Below are positions 12,761 through 24,387 of a stretch of DNA of 64,000 nucleotides, piece by piece. The number at the start of each line of letters is the position of its first letter. Within the stretch, counting starts at the first letter, position 1. Below the pieces are notes generated by a model. The model searched no databases. It was not told where the DNA came from and worked only from the letters and a program-made list of their open reading frames with translations. The stretch comes from Malus domestica (taxonomy: Eukaryota > Streptophyta > Magnoliopsida > Rosales > Rosaceae), in contig NC_091661.1 in NCBI RefSeq assembly GCF_042453785.1, forward strand, positions 26,651,501-26,715,500, written 5' to 3'. The position numbers and the translations under genes are program-made.

Positions 12761-14473
12761 ATGCCCAGCTACCTGTGCAGAGCATCTAGATTTCTCAGCT
12801 CAGCTCCCACGATCAGACTCGCTTCTTCGAACCCTGCAAGATTTCGCTGCTCTGTTAAGCTTTCGACCATGTCTAATGGAGAAGGAGCTGTTCGCTTCCC
12901 CTTATCCGCTTCAAGCACTCTCGTAATCCAAAAGGGAGATATCACCAAGTGGTCCGTCGACGGCTCCACGGACGCCATCGTCAGTCCTCCTCTCTTTCTC
13001 TTTACTCTGTGATTTCTGTGTCGTTCTCTCTCTCTTTCTTTTTTTTTTCTGTTTGTTTCTCGAGAAAATAATAGGCAAAGAAAAGATGATAACTTTGCAC
13101 CCTTTTGGGGTCTTAACTTTGAATTGGTTGATGGGGTTGAATTTCTGTTACTGGGAAATCAAAATATCAAATCAAATTTTGTGTAAATTTAGTTTTAGTT
13201 TTACAATTTCTGATTGCTATTTTCTGGGGTTTGTGCTTCTCTGTGCTTATAGCATATAACTTTGTGCACATATTGGTAGAATGTGAGCATCCAACCCGAA
13301 ACCGAAACCGGTTGATTACGGTTCATATTGTTTCTTGCTTCATGATAGTGCACTGTATTTTCGTTCCATGAATGTCCCAAATTGCTCCCATTGTGTTCTT
13401 GTGCCATGTTTTCGATAATATATGATCCGGTTTAATGCAATTTGGTTCTTTGGTCAGCATCCAGTTCTATGAATGTGAGCATATCAATGGGCATTTTTGT
13501 AGGTCAATCCAGCAAATGAGGGGATGCTTGGAGGTGGTGGTGCAGATGGAGGTAATTTTGTTTTACAATTTTGAATAGACATTTCAAAGCGAACCTGCTA
13601 TATCTATACTGATTTTGAATGATCTTCCAGCTATACATAGGGCTGCTGGCCCAGATCTTCTGCAAGCATGCTATAGTGTCCCAGAAGTCAGGCCACGTGT
13701 TCGCTGTCCCACCGGAGAAGCAAGGATCACCCCGTAAGTTCTCATGATTTAGCCACCATTTATGCATATGGCATCGCTTGGTTTTGATTCGTAGTTTCGT
13801 GGAGAACATAATCAATGACCACTTGCATTGTATACTATGCAGGGGTTTTAAGTTGCCTGCATCTCATGTAATTCATACTGTTGGACCCGTGTACCGTTCT
13901 GGCAGCAACCCGGAAACCTTTCTGAGTGCTGCGTACAGGTTATAATCTGTTTCTTGCTGATATGTAGTTTAATGTGTTAGTTCTTTATTCCTTATTAAAA
14001 CTCCTGTGCAAATCGATTACAGGAATAGCTTGACCTTAGCCAAATCAAACAACCTTCAGCATATCGCGTTTCCTGCTATTTCTTGTGGTGTGTATGGGTA
14101 AGTTGACAACAGAACTCCCATTGGTGTTCGAATACGTAAGCTTTTACATTGAAGGATAAGAATCATGGTAACATCTGATCATTTTGACTTGTCACATTAA
14201 AGTTGTAAGCGACTAACAGATTAATCTCGTTTGACTGTCATATTCTTCAAGATATCCGTATGATGAAGCAGCCACAGTATCTATATCCACAATTAAGGAG
14301 TTTGCGGATGGCCTAAAGGAGGTATGTATGCTTGTACCCAACATTTTCATGGATCAATCGAATATTCTTCTAAAACTCACTGGCATTTTCATTTGCAGGT
14401 GCACTTTGTTCTCTTCGCAGACGATATTTACGATGTTTGGGTGAAAAAGGCCAATAAATTGCTTAAAGCTTAA
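12761..14473 (+). CDS. Macro-domain (MacroD-type) ADP-ribosyl hydrolase
   Basis: Macro-domain protein, probably hydrolysing O-acetyl-ADP-ribose or ADP-ribosyl groups (Appr-1-p processing family; Arabidopsis At2g40600 from memory). Seven exons: 12761-12979, 13503-13551, 13631-13733, 13843-13938, 14023-14097, 14252-14321, 14399-14473, giving 228 residues. The macro signature is plain: [20 protein letters not shown], then [40 protein letters not shown] and the ISCGVYGYPYDEAA loop that binds the distal ribose and diphosphate. The first 45 or so residues are rich in Ser, Arg and Ala without acids, as in an organellar targeting peptide; a Met at about residue 37 (MSNGEG) could start a non-targeted form. 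It shares its promoter with the upstream minus-strand gene. Confidence 0.92.
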
Positions 14474-14921
14474 TATGCACCGTGAGCAAGCAATTAGCAG
14501 ATATATGAGTTTACCTTTCTATCAGTGTAATTGGATGCAAAACCTCTTATGTAGAACCGAAGTTTATTGGCTTGTAATGTGCAGAACGAAATGGTGAAAT
14601 AAAGCGTGCCGTAGATTGCCAATGTACTCGAGATATTATCGCAAAAAATACCATGGAATTATATGAAATGTATGCATTGCAGAAGTGTTCTGTTCTATAC
14701 ATCTAAGCTTACGTTCATTATTACACAAGAAACCAAATCCAGACTCGGACGCGAAACGGGGAAAATGGCTTTACGCTGAAATCTTCACTCGAAGGAACTT
14801 GAAGTTTCACATCCCGACCAACACCAATTAGAAAGCAACATGCAGATGACAGAACAAGAACAAAAACAACGGGAAAAAATCCGCTACGCTACTGATAGAG
14901 TTTGAACCTAAATTTTCCAGA
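14474..14921. other. Convergent 3' flanks of the macro-domain and reticulon genes
   Basis: The 448 bp between two convergent stop codons. It holds the 3' UTRs; no further gene or repeat was seen. Confidence 0.6.
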
Positions 14922-17224
14922 TTAAGAATCTTTGTCCTTTGGTACATTTCTGGGGAGTCTGTTAAAAACACCCTCGTCCACGATTTTGTAATGCTTTGAA
15001 AACTGCCGGTGGATCTTTCCGCAATACCCATCCACAGTTTCTTCATGCTTGCTGTACAAGGCAGGAAGTGTTATTGACAAGATTGAACCTGCCACCATCA
15101 AAGAAGTTTAGTATAAAAATCTCACAAGAAATTTACAGGTACCAACCACCTCGTTTCTGCTAGAAAAATATTCAACCTAACGGGTCCAGAACTTGACAAA
15201 TTATATACAAAAATTTAAAAGAGAGTCACAAAGATCAAGATCATTCATTTGACAGACACAGGAGGAGGATGCACATACCAATATACGCAAGTGTAAAGAA
15301 GGAGAAAAAGCTTCCAATGACGGAGAAGAGCCACAGACAAACCACCACCTGTCAAATGTATGGTAGCTTCGTAAAAGTCATATTCATTCGAATCAGTAAC
15401 AGATAAAAATGAGAAGTCGAAAGAGAACACCTTGTGGTTTCAGCTAGAAAATAGATTCCAAAAACATTATCATCGTAAGATGCAATGCAACACTGACCTT
15501 GAAAAACAGTCTAAAATCTTTGCCGAGAGTGATATCATGAGCCATAAGCAGCACATTGTTGATTTTAACACGAAACGATGCTGCAGCATTGTTAACCATT
15601 TCCTCCGATAGTACTAACTCCGGTAATGTTTGCAATTGTCTACTCAAAGAATATGATAGTTATCCTCATTGTAAACAGTTTCTGTGCAAGGTTGATAATA
15701 ATACATGTGGAGAGTAGAAAATTCATACTTATTTCTATAAACAGCATAGTTGGCACGAAGGAATAAGAGTACAACCAAAATCAGCAAGATGTCCGCACAA
15801 ACTGATAAGAATGATAATCCAGACCGCTCAAACACAAGCCAAGAAACTGTAGAAACAATGATAGTGCCGAAGGAAACACGCCCCCGCTTCCACAACAAAA
15901 CATCAGCAGCTAAAAGGAAAAAGAGATATAGTAAGGAATAGAACTAAGAAAAATGTTGGCAAAACAAGATAAGTAGATATGCAAATAACAAGTGAAAACC
16001 ATTCTCGAGTCAGTCATTACTATATTCAGATACTTGAAATCCAATTCCTACATTCAAGTTGTTCACATATGCATGAATGAATAACGAGGGAACAACTAGC
16101 CTAGCTATTTCCAAAATACTCTTCAGGAAGAGCGAATGTGACAGGAAAAGAATCAGGCAAGTTGTACACACGTACTGATAGGCAAATGTGAGATTTCCGA
16201 GCGACTGGATAATGGGGCATACTGGGTGATCACTACTAGAAAGCCTACTATATATGTACCTGATTCGAGTTTGTCTACATGCATCAGATCATAATAAAAA
16301 TATGCAGCGTTTAAACTTGCACTATGGAAAAATGTCATTTGCTCCTCTATCACGGATTAACAACAGTAGACTCTTGGAAAGTAAATGTGGTGGTAGAGTC
16401 AATACGATGCAAATTAACTCAAACAAACCGCTAAAGTTAGCTTGCTTTTCAGTTTCCCTAAGTTGAACAAAAAGACAGTCACTTAATTCACAAAACAATC
16501 CCAACAAGCCCTGCGACACATCTATCCCCTACCCTAAAATATGCAAGTGATTGCAAATTTGCACTCCAAGAATGCCATTGATTGCTACAAGATACATTGT
16601 TTTTTCCCGCAGCTTTCCTTTCTTTTCTTCAACTACTAACAGAAAATTGAAAACGATTGCCCAAAAAACCTTCATTCTCCCACTCTTTAACTTTCAGGCT
16701 TCTCCGGCAGTTGTAACCAACCACGCATTCTTTTCAACTAAAGAGCAAACTGATCAACTGCCCACTTTACCACAACCTCCACATTTCGCCTTTACTCATC
16801 CGTTGGCATCCGCCATCCAACTTCACTCTAAATTCTAATCGATTCTATAAAGTAAATGCAACCCAACATTGATCCATCTCAGATAATCAACAACCCAAAA
16901 GCACAACATTTTCGTTTTTGCAGATAATCAAATTACAAGACCCAAAAGTTTAAAAGATGGAAAGGAAATTATAGAGAAACCCCACAAATCCAAACGCCGG
17001 AAATGTCCTAAAAGTTTCAATCTTTTTAAATTAAAGATAAAATAAAACAAAAAGTTTCAATTTTTCTCACCTTGACCGCCGCCCAAGCAGTTGTGCATCG
17101 ACTCTTGACGTCCAAACAACCGATACGCAGCGCCGACGCATGCGGTGGTGTAAGAAGTGGAAGCCACATCCTTCCGTCCATCCCCATCTCCCTCTGTGCT
17201 GCATAAATCTTGTGAATTCTCCAT
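14922..17224 (-). CDS. Reticulon-like protein B (RTNLB family)
   Basis: Endoplasmic-reticulum membrane-shaping protein. Five exons on the minus strand: 17071-17224, 15729-15909, 15498-15639, 15279-15348 and 14922-15088, giving 237 residues. The reticulon homology domain begins at [18 protein letters not shown], followed by two long hydrophobic hairpins ([36 protein letters not shown] and [20 protein letters not shown]) separated by a soluble loop of about 60 residues. The C-terminus continues [16 protein letters not shown] and ends PKDKDS. The N-terminal 50 residues are acidic and Ser/Gly rich. Intron 1 is about 1.16 kb; the start at 17224 is the only Met joined in frame to the domain. In Arabidopsis a reticulon gene (At3g10915, from memory) sits near the LSF2 and AZG1 homologues, which fits the neighbours here. 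Confidence 0.92.
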
Positions 17225-18139
17225 CAAGAAATTCAAATATCTGTCTCTCCGAAGAGTAAGGAGTTATAAAATTCGTCAGTATTTCTCCTAGAATTGAAAC
17301 GAAAAGAACAGGTTCCTCGGTTATTTTTTGGTCACCGACTTTCTTCAGATCTACAAAATTCCATGTGCCATAAAGTACGGATGTTTGGCGGGACCGTAGT
17401 GGACAATTAGACAAAATATTTGTTCTTTGATACCAATGAACACGTAAAAAGCGGGGCAAGTGGTTTTTACCAGGGTGATTTCGAACTCCATCAGTTCTTA
17501 ATTTGACATTTAATTTAATAAAATTTATCGTTTGATAATTAAAAAAAAAATCTTGGGATGAATCAATGGTTGGAAAATAATTTCAGACTCGTATTCCACA
17601 CGGCACGTCCTGAATTCAATTTCTTAATTAATCGCAATATGTGATCATGAAAGACTGAAATGCCTTTGTGAAAATGATATTAAGCTGTATAAGACCCCCC
17701 GGATCAGAGAGTTTCCCTTCTTCGTGATATGGTCGCACATATGATTTGGTTGAGCTACTCAACCAAGATTTTTTCTCCTTCCTCAAAGAAATTACGCCTC
17801 TCATGAACCATGAGCACCAAGAATGTGTAGGAGAAGAACAAATTATTCAAATTAATGACTTCTCAGTATATTAACACATGAAAATATTACCTTAAAATCA
17901 GTATACAATATCTCAAAATAAAGAAGGAAATAAGCTATGAGGTAATCGATTTGATTTTCATTTATTTTTATACAAGAACTTTATCTAATTTTAATAAAAG
18001 TTTTATAATGTTCCGTATAAAATGCTTCAGATTTTTCAACCGTTACATTTTTAACTTTTATATTTTAAGCAACTATCTAATGGTTAAAACCAGAAGATTC
18101 TCGTACTAGGGGCATCATAAAAATATCATCCTCAAAATA

Positions 18140-18360
18140 GGTAGATTGCAACGGAACCAGATCCTCTCCGGATCAATCAAAATTGAGCTCACTAATCAAT
18201 GAATCCAGACCGTTAAAATTTGATCCAACGGCTATAATTATTATAACTTTTAGAAATGTCTCCTGTTTATAACCGTTGGATCAAATTTCAACGATCCAGG
18301 TTCATTGATTATGTGGCCCGGTTTGGTTGGATCCGAAGGGGACCGGTTCCGATTGCAACC
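18140..18360. mobile_element. Foldback MITE, about 220 bp
   Basis: Ends are inverted: GATTGCAACGGAACC at the left and GGTTCCGATTGCAACC at the right. Inversion extends inward through GGATC, CAATGAATCCAGA and the GTTGGATCAAATT / AATTTGATCCAAC pair, so nearly the whole element folds into a hairpin. Non-coding. Confidence 0.75.
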
Positions 18361-18489
18361 TTTTGCGAGTGTCATTTATCCAGTATTTTAACCGCCCGCG
18401 TCCTCCCCCCTCATTCTCCAGCAAGAAAAGATAAAAGGAAAGAGACACGAAACCCACTGACCTCACCGTCAGCTCTCTGTCAGCTGTGA

Positions 18490-18498
18490 GACCTCCCT

Positions 18499-18533
<35 letters not shown>
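18490..18533. repeat. CT/CCT microsatellite
   Basis: A run of CCTCCCTC followed by (CT)n, probably in the promoter or 5' UTR of the nucleotide-sugar transporter. Confidence 0.85.
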
Positions 18534-18538
<5 letters not shown>

Positions 18539-18734
18539 ACAAGTATTTTTATGTTGGACGCAAATTGTTAGGTGCATCTCTCTTGAATCAGCTGACCAAT
18601 AGTCTCCAATTCCACAAGCAAATCACAGAGACAGACAACACAACCAATTGGGCATTTGACCTCCAACTGATCTCAGCCATCCATCAGATCTGAGACTCTG
18701 ATCCCTTCCAAACAACTCAACGTCTAGTTCTCCA

Positions 18735-19300
18735 GATTGCCCATTTATCGGTTTCTGTCACTCTCAGTGAGTTCACTTCATATTCTGCAATATTTTTCTT
18801 CTGATTTATGGACAAAGATGCTAAATTTTTAAGATTTTGGGGTTTTTCTGTGACTTAAAACCCATTATTATATGTTTCTTTGATTGCCCATTTCTCAGAT
18901 TCTGCCACTCTCAGTGAGTTCACTTCAATTTCTGCATTTCGTTTCTAGTTTTATGGTAAAAAGATTGGATTTTTGAGATTTTGGGGTTGTTTGAGTCTGT
19001 GATCCCCTCAAAACCCATTAATCTCCATTGCTATGATATTCCATGTCTCAGTTTTTGCTACCTTTAGTGAGTACACCTCATATTCTGCATAACTTTTTTT
19101 CTCTTGTTTCATAGAAAAAAGATTGAAATTTTGAGTTTTTGGGGTTGTTTGAGACTGTGATCCCCTCTAAACCCATTAATATCCGCTTCTCTGATTGCCC
19201 ATTTCCCAGTTTTTGCTAATCTTAGTGAGCTCACTTGATATTCTGCATTTGTTTTCTTCTCATTTTATGGATTTGTTTTTATTTTTTTTATTTTTATAGT
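18735..19300 (+). repeat. Tandem repeat, about 150 bp x 3.7, in the leader of the UXT gene
   Basis: Four diverged copies start near 18735, 18882, 19033 and 19192. Each begins GATTGCCCATTT-like, then a short CT-rich block ending CTCA or TTTA, then GTGAGTTCACTTCATATTCTGCA, a Ttrich middle, TTTTGGGGTT and CCCATTA. In copies 2-4 a 15-nt block is bracketed by an acceptor-like CAG and a donor-like GTGAGT, so the array looks like repeated tiny exon-plus-intron units. The last acceptor-like TTTTATAG precedes the leader running into the ATG at 19356. Confidence 0.75.
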
Positions 19301-19355
19301 TTTTGGGTTGTTTGTGGACACTGGATAGCTTGAAGTTGGGTTGGAGGCAAAAAAG

Positions 19356-22300
19356 ATGGGGGAAGGCGCGAGGTTTCAGCTGGGGACAGTGGGAGCGTTG
19401 ACCCTCTCTGTGGTCTCGTCGGTCTCCATTGTCATTTGCAACAAGGCCCTCATTAGTTCTTTGGGTTTCACTTTTGGTAAGCTTTTCACAGTCTCCATTG
19501 TTGCCTCATTTTTGTTGGTATTTCAAATTCTTGACCATGTGTTTTATTGTATTCAATGCTGAATTTACTTGGGTTGCCTTAATTTTTAGAAATCTAAGTT
19601 TGGTAAGAATGATGTGCTTTGAAGGTTTCGTGTGCAAACAAATGAAACTGATGAAGTTGTTGCTATTGAATAACGAACTTAAGTAGAAACAAAAATTTGG
19701 AGCTTTCAAAACAATTGCAATTTTATTTTCTGTTTTAAGGGGTATGGCGGGGGAGTTAATGTTGGTGATTCCACACATTATAGCTTTCGATTTGTAGTTC
19801 AACTTTAAACAGCATTGAAATATAATTTAGCCAGGATGCAGTAAGGAGATATAATTTGGGTCCTTTAGCAATTCAAACAGGTCACATTGGTAAATCCCAC
19901 CACTAAATGTTCTTTTTGAAGGAAAATTATGGGAGTGCACTATTGTTATGTGGAAGATTTTGCCATCCTGTTAATTTTTACTTGGTTTACCGGAATTTAC
20001 TGTGATTACAGAATAGATTGTTATACATATTTGTGCAGCCACAACTTTGACAAGCTGGCATCTTTTAGTCACCTTTTGTTCCCTTCACGTGGCTTTAAAG
20101 ATGAAATTCTTTGAGCACAAACCGCTTGATCAAACGACTGTGACGGGGTTTGGCATTCTGAATGGAATCTCAATTGGACTGTTAAATCTGAGCCTGGGGT
20201 TCAATTCAGTTGGCTTTTATCAGGTATATTTGTTTCCTTCAATTCATTTTGACTTTGTTGCTTCTAGCTAAAACTTTGGTGTTTCAGCATTTTTCCAGAT
20301 ATTAGAATTCTGAAATCCTCTTTTGTTCTTGCATTCTAGATGACTAAGCTGGCAATCATCCCTTGTACTGTACTATTGGAGACCCTTTTCCTAGCGAAGA
20401 AATTCAGGTTTAGCCTTTTTTTTTACTAAGATGCTGATTTACCGATTCGTTCAAGCATATCCAAAATTTTAAACTCGTAACGGAGCCAATTGTTGCCTAA
20501 TGTTACCCATATATAATCTTGTTATATTTGCTTATGATGTGTTTATATTCTTGATCCAGTGGAAATATAATTGTTTCGCGAAATATAAAATTGTGATATT
20601 GTGGTTTTTCTTGTATTTTCCTTCCCTCTGAATTCATATAAAGGTATAATTACAGTACTTTGGCAATTTGTCTGTGCCTGTTTTTCATTTTATTTTATTA
20701 AGTAATGCTGTTATATCTTAAATATTTCATTTTATTTTAATAAGTAATGCTGTTATATCTTAAATAAATAAGTATGAGGAGGAAGAGGAGGGGCAAAGGG
20801 TTGAGTTTTGTCTTGTTATGATGGTGCATTCCTTACCATTTATCACTGTCGAATGCCAATTTATCATATGCCATCACTGATTCTGACCACCTCAGTTCAC
20901 TTCCTGCTGCGATAGCTGATATTCAGTACTTAATGAACCTACTGCTTCACGTCTTTCAATCCATTTACCCTTTTCACATCACGGTTCAACTTTCCAACGT
21001 ACTGCATTTAGTTGCCTCTTAATCTGAAACATTGATTGTTAATCCATAATCTTATATTCTGATTTCCTTACCTATTACCATTCTAATATTATCTTAACTT
21101 CAATTCCTATTGCAGTAGGAGCATTCAGATTGCCCTCCTTGTTCTGCTCCTTGGTGTTGGGATTGCAACAGTCACTGATGTTCAACTTAATGTTCTTGGA
21201 AGTATCTTGTCTCTTCTTGCAGTTATTACAACATGCGTTGCCCAAATTGTATCCTCGATAGAGTTTTCTTTTTTGACTAATATCTCTGTCTAGTTTGTTT
21301 TATAGTATGAACCATTGACCCATACACCACTGCATAATTAAAGAAAGAAAATACCTGGACGTAAGAATTCTTGAATGAAATTGTCTAATGTCATGGATGC
21401 AAAGTCTCTAAATCACTTCTATTTTTAACTGCATTAAGAAAAAAAATTCACCAGCACTGCCTGTATTAGTTTTCTCCGTCTTGAAAAACATACTTACATG
21501 TATGAGTCTGAAGCTGTTCAGGTCTCACAGTTCATAGTGCTGGATACTTTCCATTAGAAAGAGCTGACATGCACGCCCTTATTAGGTCATTTCGATAGGT
21601 CTCAGTAGTTTTGTCTGTCCGGTTTTGTTTCCTTAACTAGTTTCTTTCAGATGACCAATACTATCCAAAAGAAGTTTAAGGTTTCTTCAACACAACTTCT
21701 GTATCAATCATGTCCATATCAATCAGGAACTTTATTAATCACTGGCCCGTTTCTGGATTGGTTCTTGACGAATCAAAATGTATTTACTTTCAAGTATACA
21801 ACTCAAGTGCTGGTGAGAATTGAAATCATTATTTTTTTTTTCTTTTCCCTTTTCTCTAGAAAGCATTACTGATTGTGTTTTCTCTCTGATTTTGCAGGTT
21901 TTCATAATTATATCCTGCCTAATCTCCGTCTCTGTAAACTTTAGCACATTTCTTGTGATCGGAAAGACATCTCCTGTCACCTATCAAGTTCTTGGACATC
22001 TAAAGACATGCCTTGTGCTGGCATTTGGTTATATTTTGCTTCATGATCCATTTGACTGGAGGAACATCCTCGGAATATTAGTCGCACTTGCTGGGATGGT
22101 TTTATATTCTTACTTTTGCACTCGTGAGGGTCAGAAAAAGGCTGCTGAAGAAGCAACGCAGCCACCACAGGTTCTAGCCCACTTTGCTTAATCTCTGTAA
22201 TTGCATGACGTACTTTCTAGATATCTGAATCATTTTCGTAAACATTGAATAACGAAGTGATGTATGAAGTCGTCTCTTTTCCCTTGAAATGGTTTCAGGC

Positions 22301-22415
22301 AGGAGAAGGTGAGTCTGATCCTCTAATGGGGGTGGAAAACGGAAGCGGTGTAGGAACTGATTCTGCTACCCAAATTGCCCCTGTATGGAAGTTGAACAAA
22401 GATTTGCATGCGTGA
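19356..22415 (+). CDS. UDP-xylose transporter (UXT family, DMT superfamily)
   Basis: Golgi/ER nucleotide-sugar antiporter supplying UDP-xylose for polysaccharide synthesis; homologous to Arabidopsis UXT1-3. Seven exons: 19356-19476, 20039-20223, 20340-20407, 21116-21248, 21651-21812, 21898-22170, 22299-22415, giving 352 residues. Ten hydrophobic segments are apparent. Recognisable stretches include MGEGARFQLGTVGALTLSVV, SIVICNKALISSLGFTFATT, LTSWHLLVTFCSLHVALKM, FYQMTKLAIIPCTVLLET, NTIQKKFKVSSTQLLYQSCP and GKTSPVTYQVLGHLKTCLVL. The tail is soluble and acidic. The ATG at 19356 matches the family start; the upstream in-frame TTG is not used. Intron 3 contains a 45-bp direct repeat. Which paralogue it matches cannot be settled by eye. 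Confidence 0.93.
20686..20775 (+). repeat. Direct duplication of about 45 bp in a UXT intron
   Basis: TAAGTAATGCTGTTATATCT followed by TAAATA occurs twice in succession, each preceded by TTCATTTTATTTTA, within intron 3 of the transporter gene. Confidence 0.85.
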
Positions 22416-22999
22416 TGGCGCAAAACTTTCAAGTCTTGTTAATTTACCCACCTAAGAGTACTAATAGCAGCATGTAGAGCTGTTAGAGAGCAATGACAAT
22501 ATTATTTGTGTAAAAATTCTTCACCCTTGCGTCTCCAATTCGAACAGGTGTCCGTCCCGCCCTTTCTTCATGGTGTTGATTGCGAATTACATTTAGATCG
22601 GCAATTAGTTCAAGAGAATATGGTTCAATTTTGTACGCATTTGTACTGCAATTTTATTGTCCGTTATATACAAAGTGATTAACTCCTTTACTGTCACTCC
22701 ATCGAATCCGGAGTTTTTTATGAAGTATCCACGTAAATATTTTTTGGGTTTGCATGTCATTATACAAGTTGACGGAAGTGGACATAAAAAATTTTGGGGT
22801 TGCATGCCATTTTTAGGTTTTAATGGGACTGTATATCACATGTCATTATACAAGTTGACGGAAGTTTTATTTTTCGAAGTGTTGCTCCTTAAAAAGGATG
22901 GAAAACAACAGTAAACTTGACCCCAAGGGAAAAAAAGCTCCTAGATTCCATATCAAACTAGACTATAACAAACAATACAATAACATCCATGTTTCTTGG
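22416..22999. other. 3' flank of UXT and spacer
   Basis: No gene seen. A 27-bp word (CATGTCATTATACAAGTTGA and onward) occurs twice, near 22753 and 22839, a local duplication of about 86 bp. Confidence 0.6.
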
Positions 23000-23704
23000 A
23001 TGGGTATGGGTTTTCAAATAAAAGTCACCGTAAGTTGGGATATCATAATCATAATCGTAATCATAATCATAATTATTATACATTCTATACTGACGACGTT
23101 CTAACTCGGAACAAATGACGTCGTCTTGAGCTGCTTCAGCAAATTCATAGTCGGCAATGGAATCTTCGGGCAGCCACAATGTTCTGATTCCTTAAGCACA
23201 TCTCATTCTCAAATCTCCATCGACCTTAAGGTTAAAACAATAGTGCAGGTCGAGCGACACGAGACGAGGACAACAGTCAAGAATTTCCTGCAGGCCTTCG
23301 TCTGTCAGCTCATTTCCGAAAACTTGGAGGTGCTGCAAACCATGCAGTTCCTGCTATTATTGCAAGTGCGTCGTCGTTACACCCGGTTCGTCCAATGTAC
23401 CAGATTTTGTTAAGTTTAAGTGATTTCAAAAGTGGACAAGATCGTCCGACCACTTGCAAGGATTCACGTGAGATTCCGACGGAAACAATGAAATTTCAAG
23501 GTACTCCATCAATGGAAGCTTTGAAGCCACTTTTCCCATTTCCACAACATAAGATTGCACGAGTCGGAGGCTTGTAAGTCTACTCGAACTGCATAAAGAG
23601 GTGAAAATTTTAGCCACCGAAGCACAACAAAATCAAATTCTACAGTAACAATAATATATAAACATGCAAAACTGACATACCTATCAGCGGTATACTCAAG
23701 GACA
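23000..23704 (-). pseudogene. F-box/LRR (SKIP19-like) copy 1, 3' exon and intron part
   Basis: Minus-strand remnant of a gene whose paralogue is at 43477-44751. It encodes LRR-type sequence such as NELTDEGLQEILDCCPRLVS and LWLPEDSIADYEFAEAA, closely matching copy 2. It is broken: an in-frame TAA replaces a Glu codon after LRMRCA, and the frame shifts near the HGL(Q) region (about 23345). A GAT/ATC-rich microsatellite at 23041-23075 lies at the C-terminus, as in copy 2. The 5' part of this gene lies beyond the transposon at 23708-29393: the intron-exon junction sequence breaks at TTA 23705-23707 and resumes at 29394. Host gene remnant, not expected to give a functional product. Confidence 0.85.
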
Positions 23705-23954
23705 TTAGAGCAACTCCACCCATGGAGGCCCTCCCCCTGGCAATCCACTATTGAATCCACCATTTTGAACAGTAACTGCCTTAAATGAATAGTAATTGAC
23801 ATTAATGAACAGTAATTGCCATTTGCATCTCCACCCTTGGAGCCCTCCCCCTGGCAATAGGCAATAAATATTAGTTTTTTTTGTTTGTTTAAATAATACA
23901 AAATAAAATTATTTTTAATTTCGGATAAGATTTTTTAAATCGTTCTCGTTGCGT

Positions 23955-24250
23955 CACGTGTCATTTTATAAAAAAAACAATTATTTTTAGCGATGGATTT
24001 CGATAAGATTTTTATCCAATGTCATCGTGCCACGTGTCGTTATCTTTTGAGAATCTTTGACGATAGATTTCGATCAGATTTTTAACTCGTTCAAAATTGC
24101 GCCACGTGTCTTTATCCGAAAATATAATTATTGGAGATCGATTTCGATAAGATTTTTATCCAATACGATCGTGCCACGTGTCATTATCTTTTCAGAATCT
24201 TTGAGGATAGATTTCGATCAGATTTTTAACGAATGACGGCATGCCACGTG
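23955..24250 (+). promoter_or_regulatory. Five CACGTG (G-box) sites at about 72-bp spacing
   Basis: CACGTG begins at 23955, 24031, 24103, 24175 and 24245. The intervening sequence is itself a diverged tandem repeat (TTTCGAT(A/C)AGATTTTTA before each CCACGTGTC). It lies between the left transposon end and the transposase ATG at 24388. CACGTG is the core bound by plant bZIP and bHLH factors (light, ABA and stress responses). Whether it drives the transposase or serves as subterminal transposase sites is not shown. Confidence 0.75.
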
Positions 24251-24387
24251 GCCTTATCTACAATCCAATCTTTTCTGAATCGTCCATATAATCCACCATC
24301 CATCCTCACAAATCTCACACCAATTTTCTCAACATCTCTATCTCATTAATCATAGTTTCTGCTTCTTCTTCACCATCCATCATTACA

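Larger units (their letters stand above)
17225..19355. other. Intergenic region and 5' leader of the nucleotide-sugar transporter
   Basis: Promoter of the reticulon gene (minus) on the left; a foldback MITE (18140-18360), a long CT microsatellite (about 18490-18533) and a tandemly repeated leader (18735-19300) on the right. The leader probably belongs to the 5' UTR and a 5' UTR intron of the downstream UDP-xylose transporter. Confidence 0.6.
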
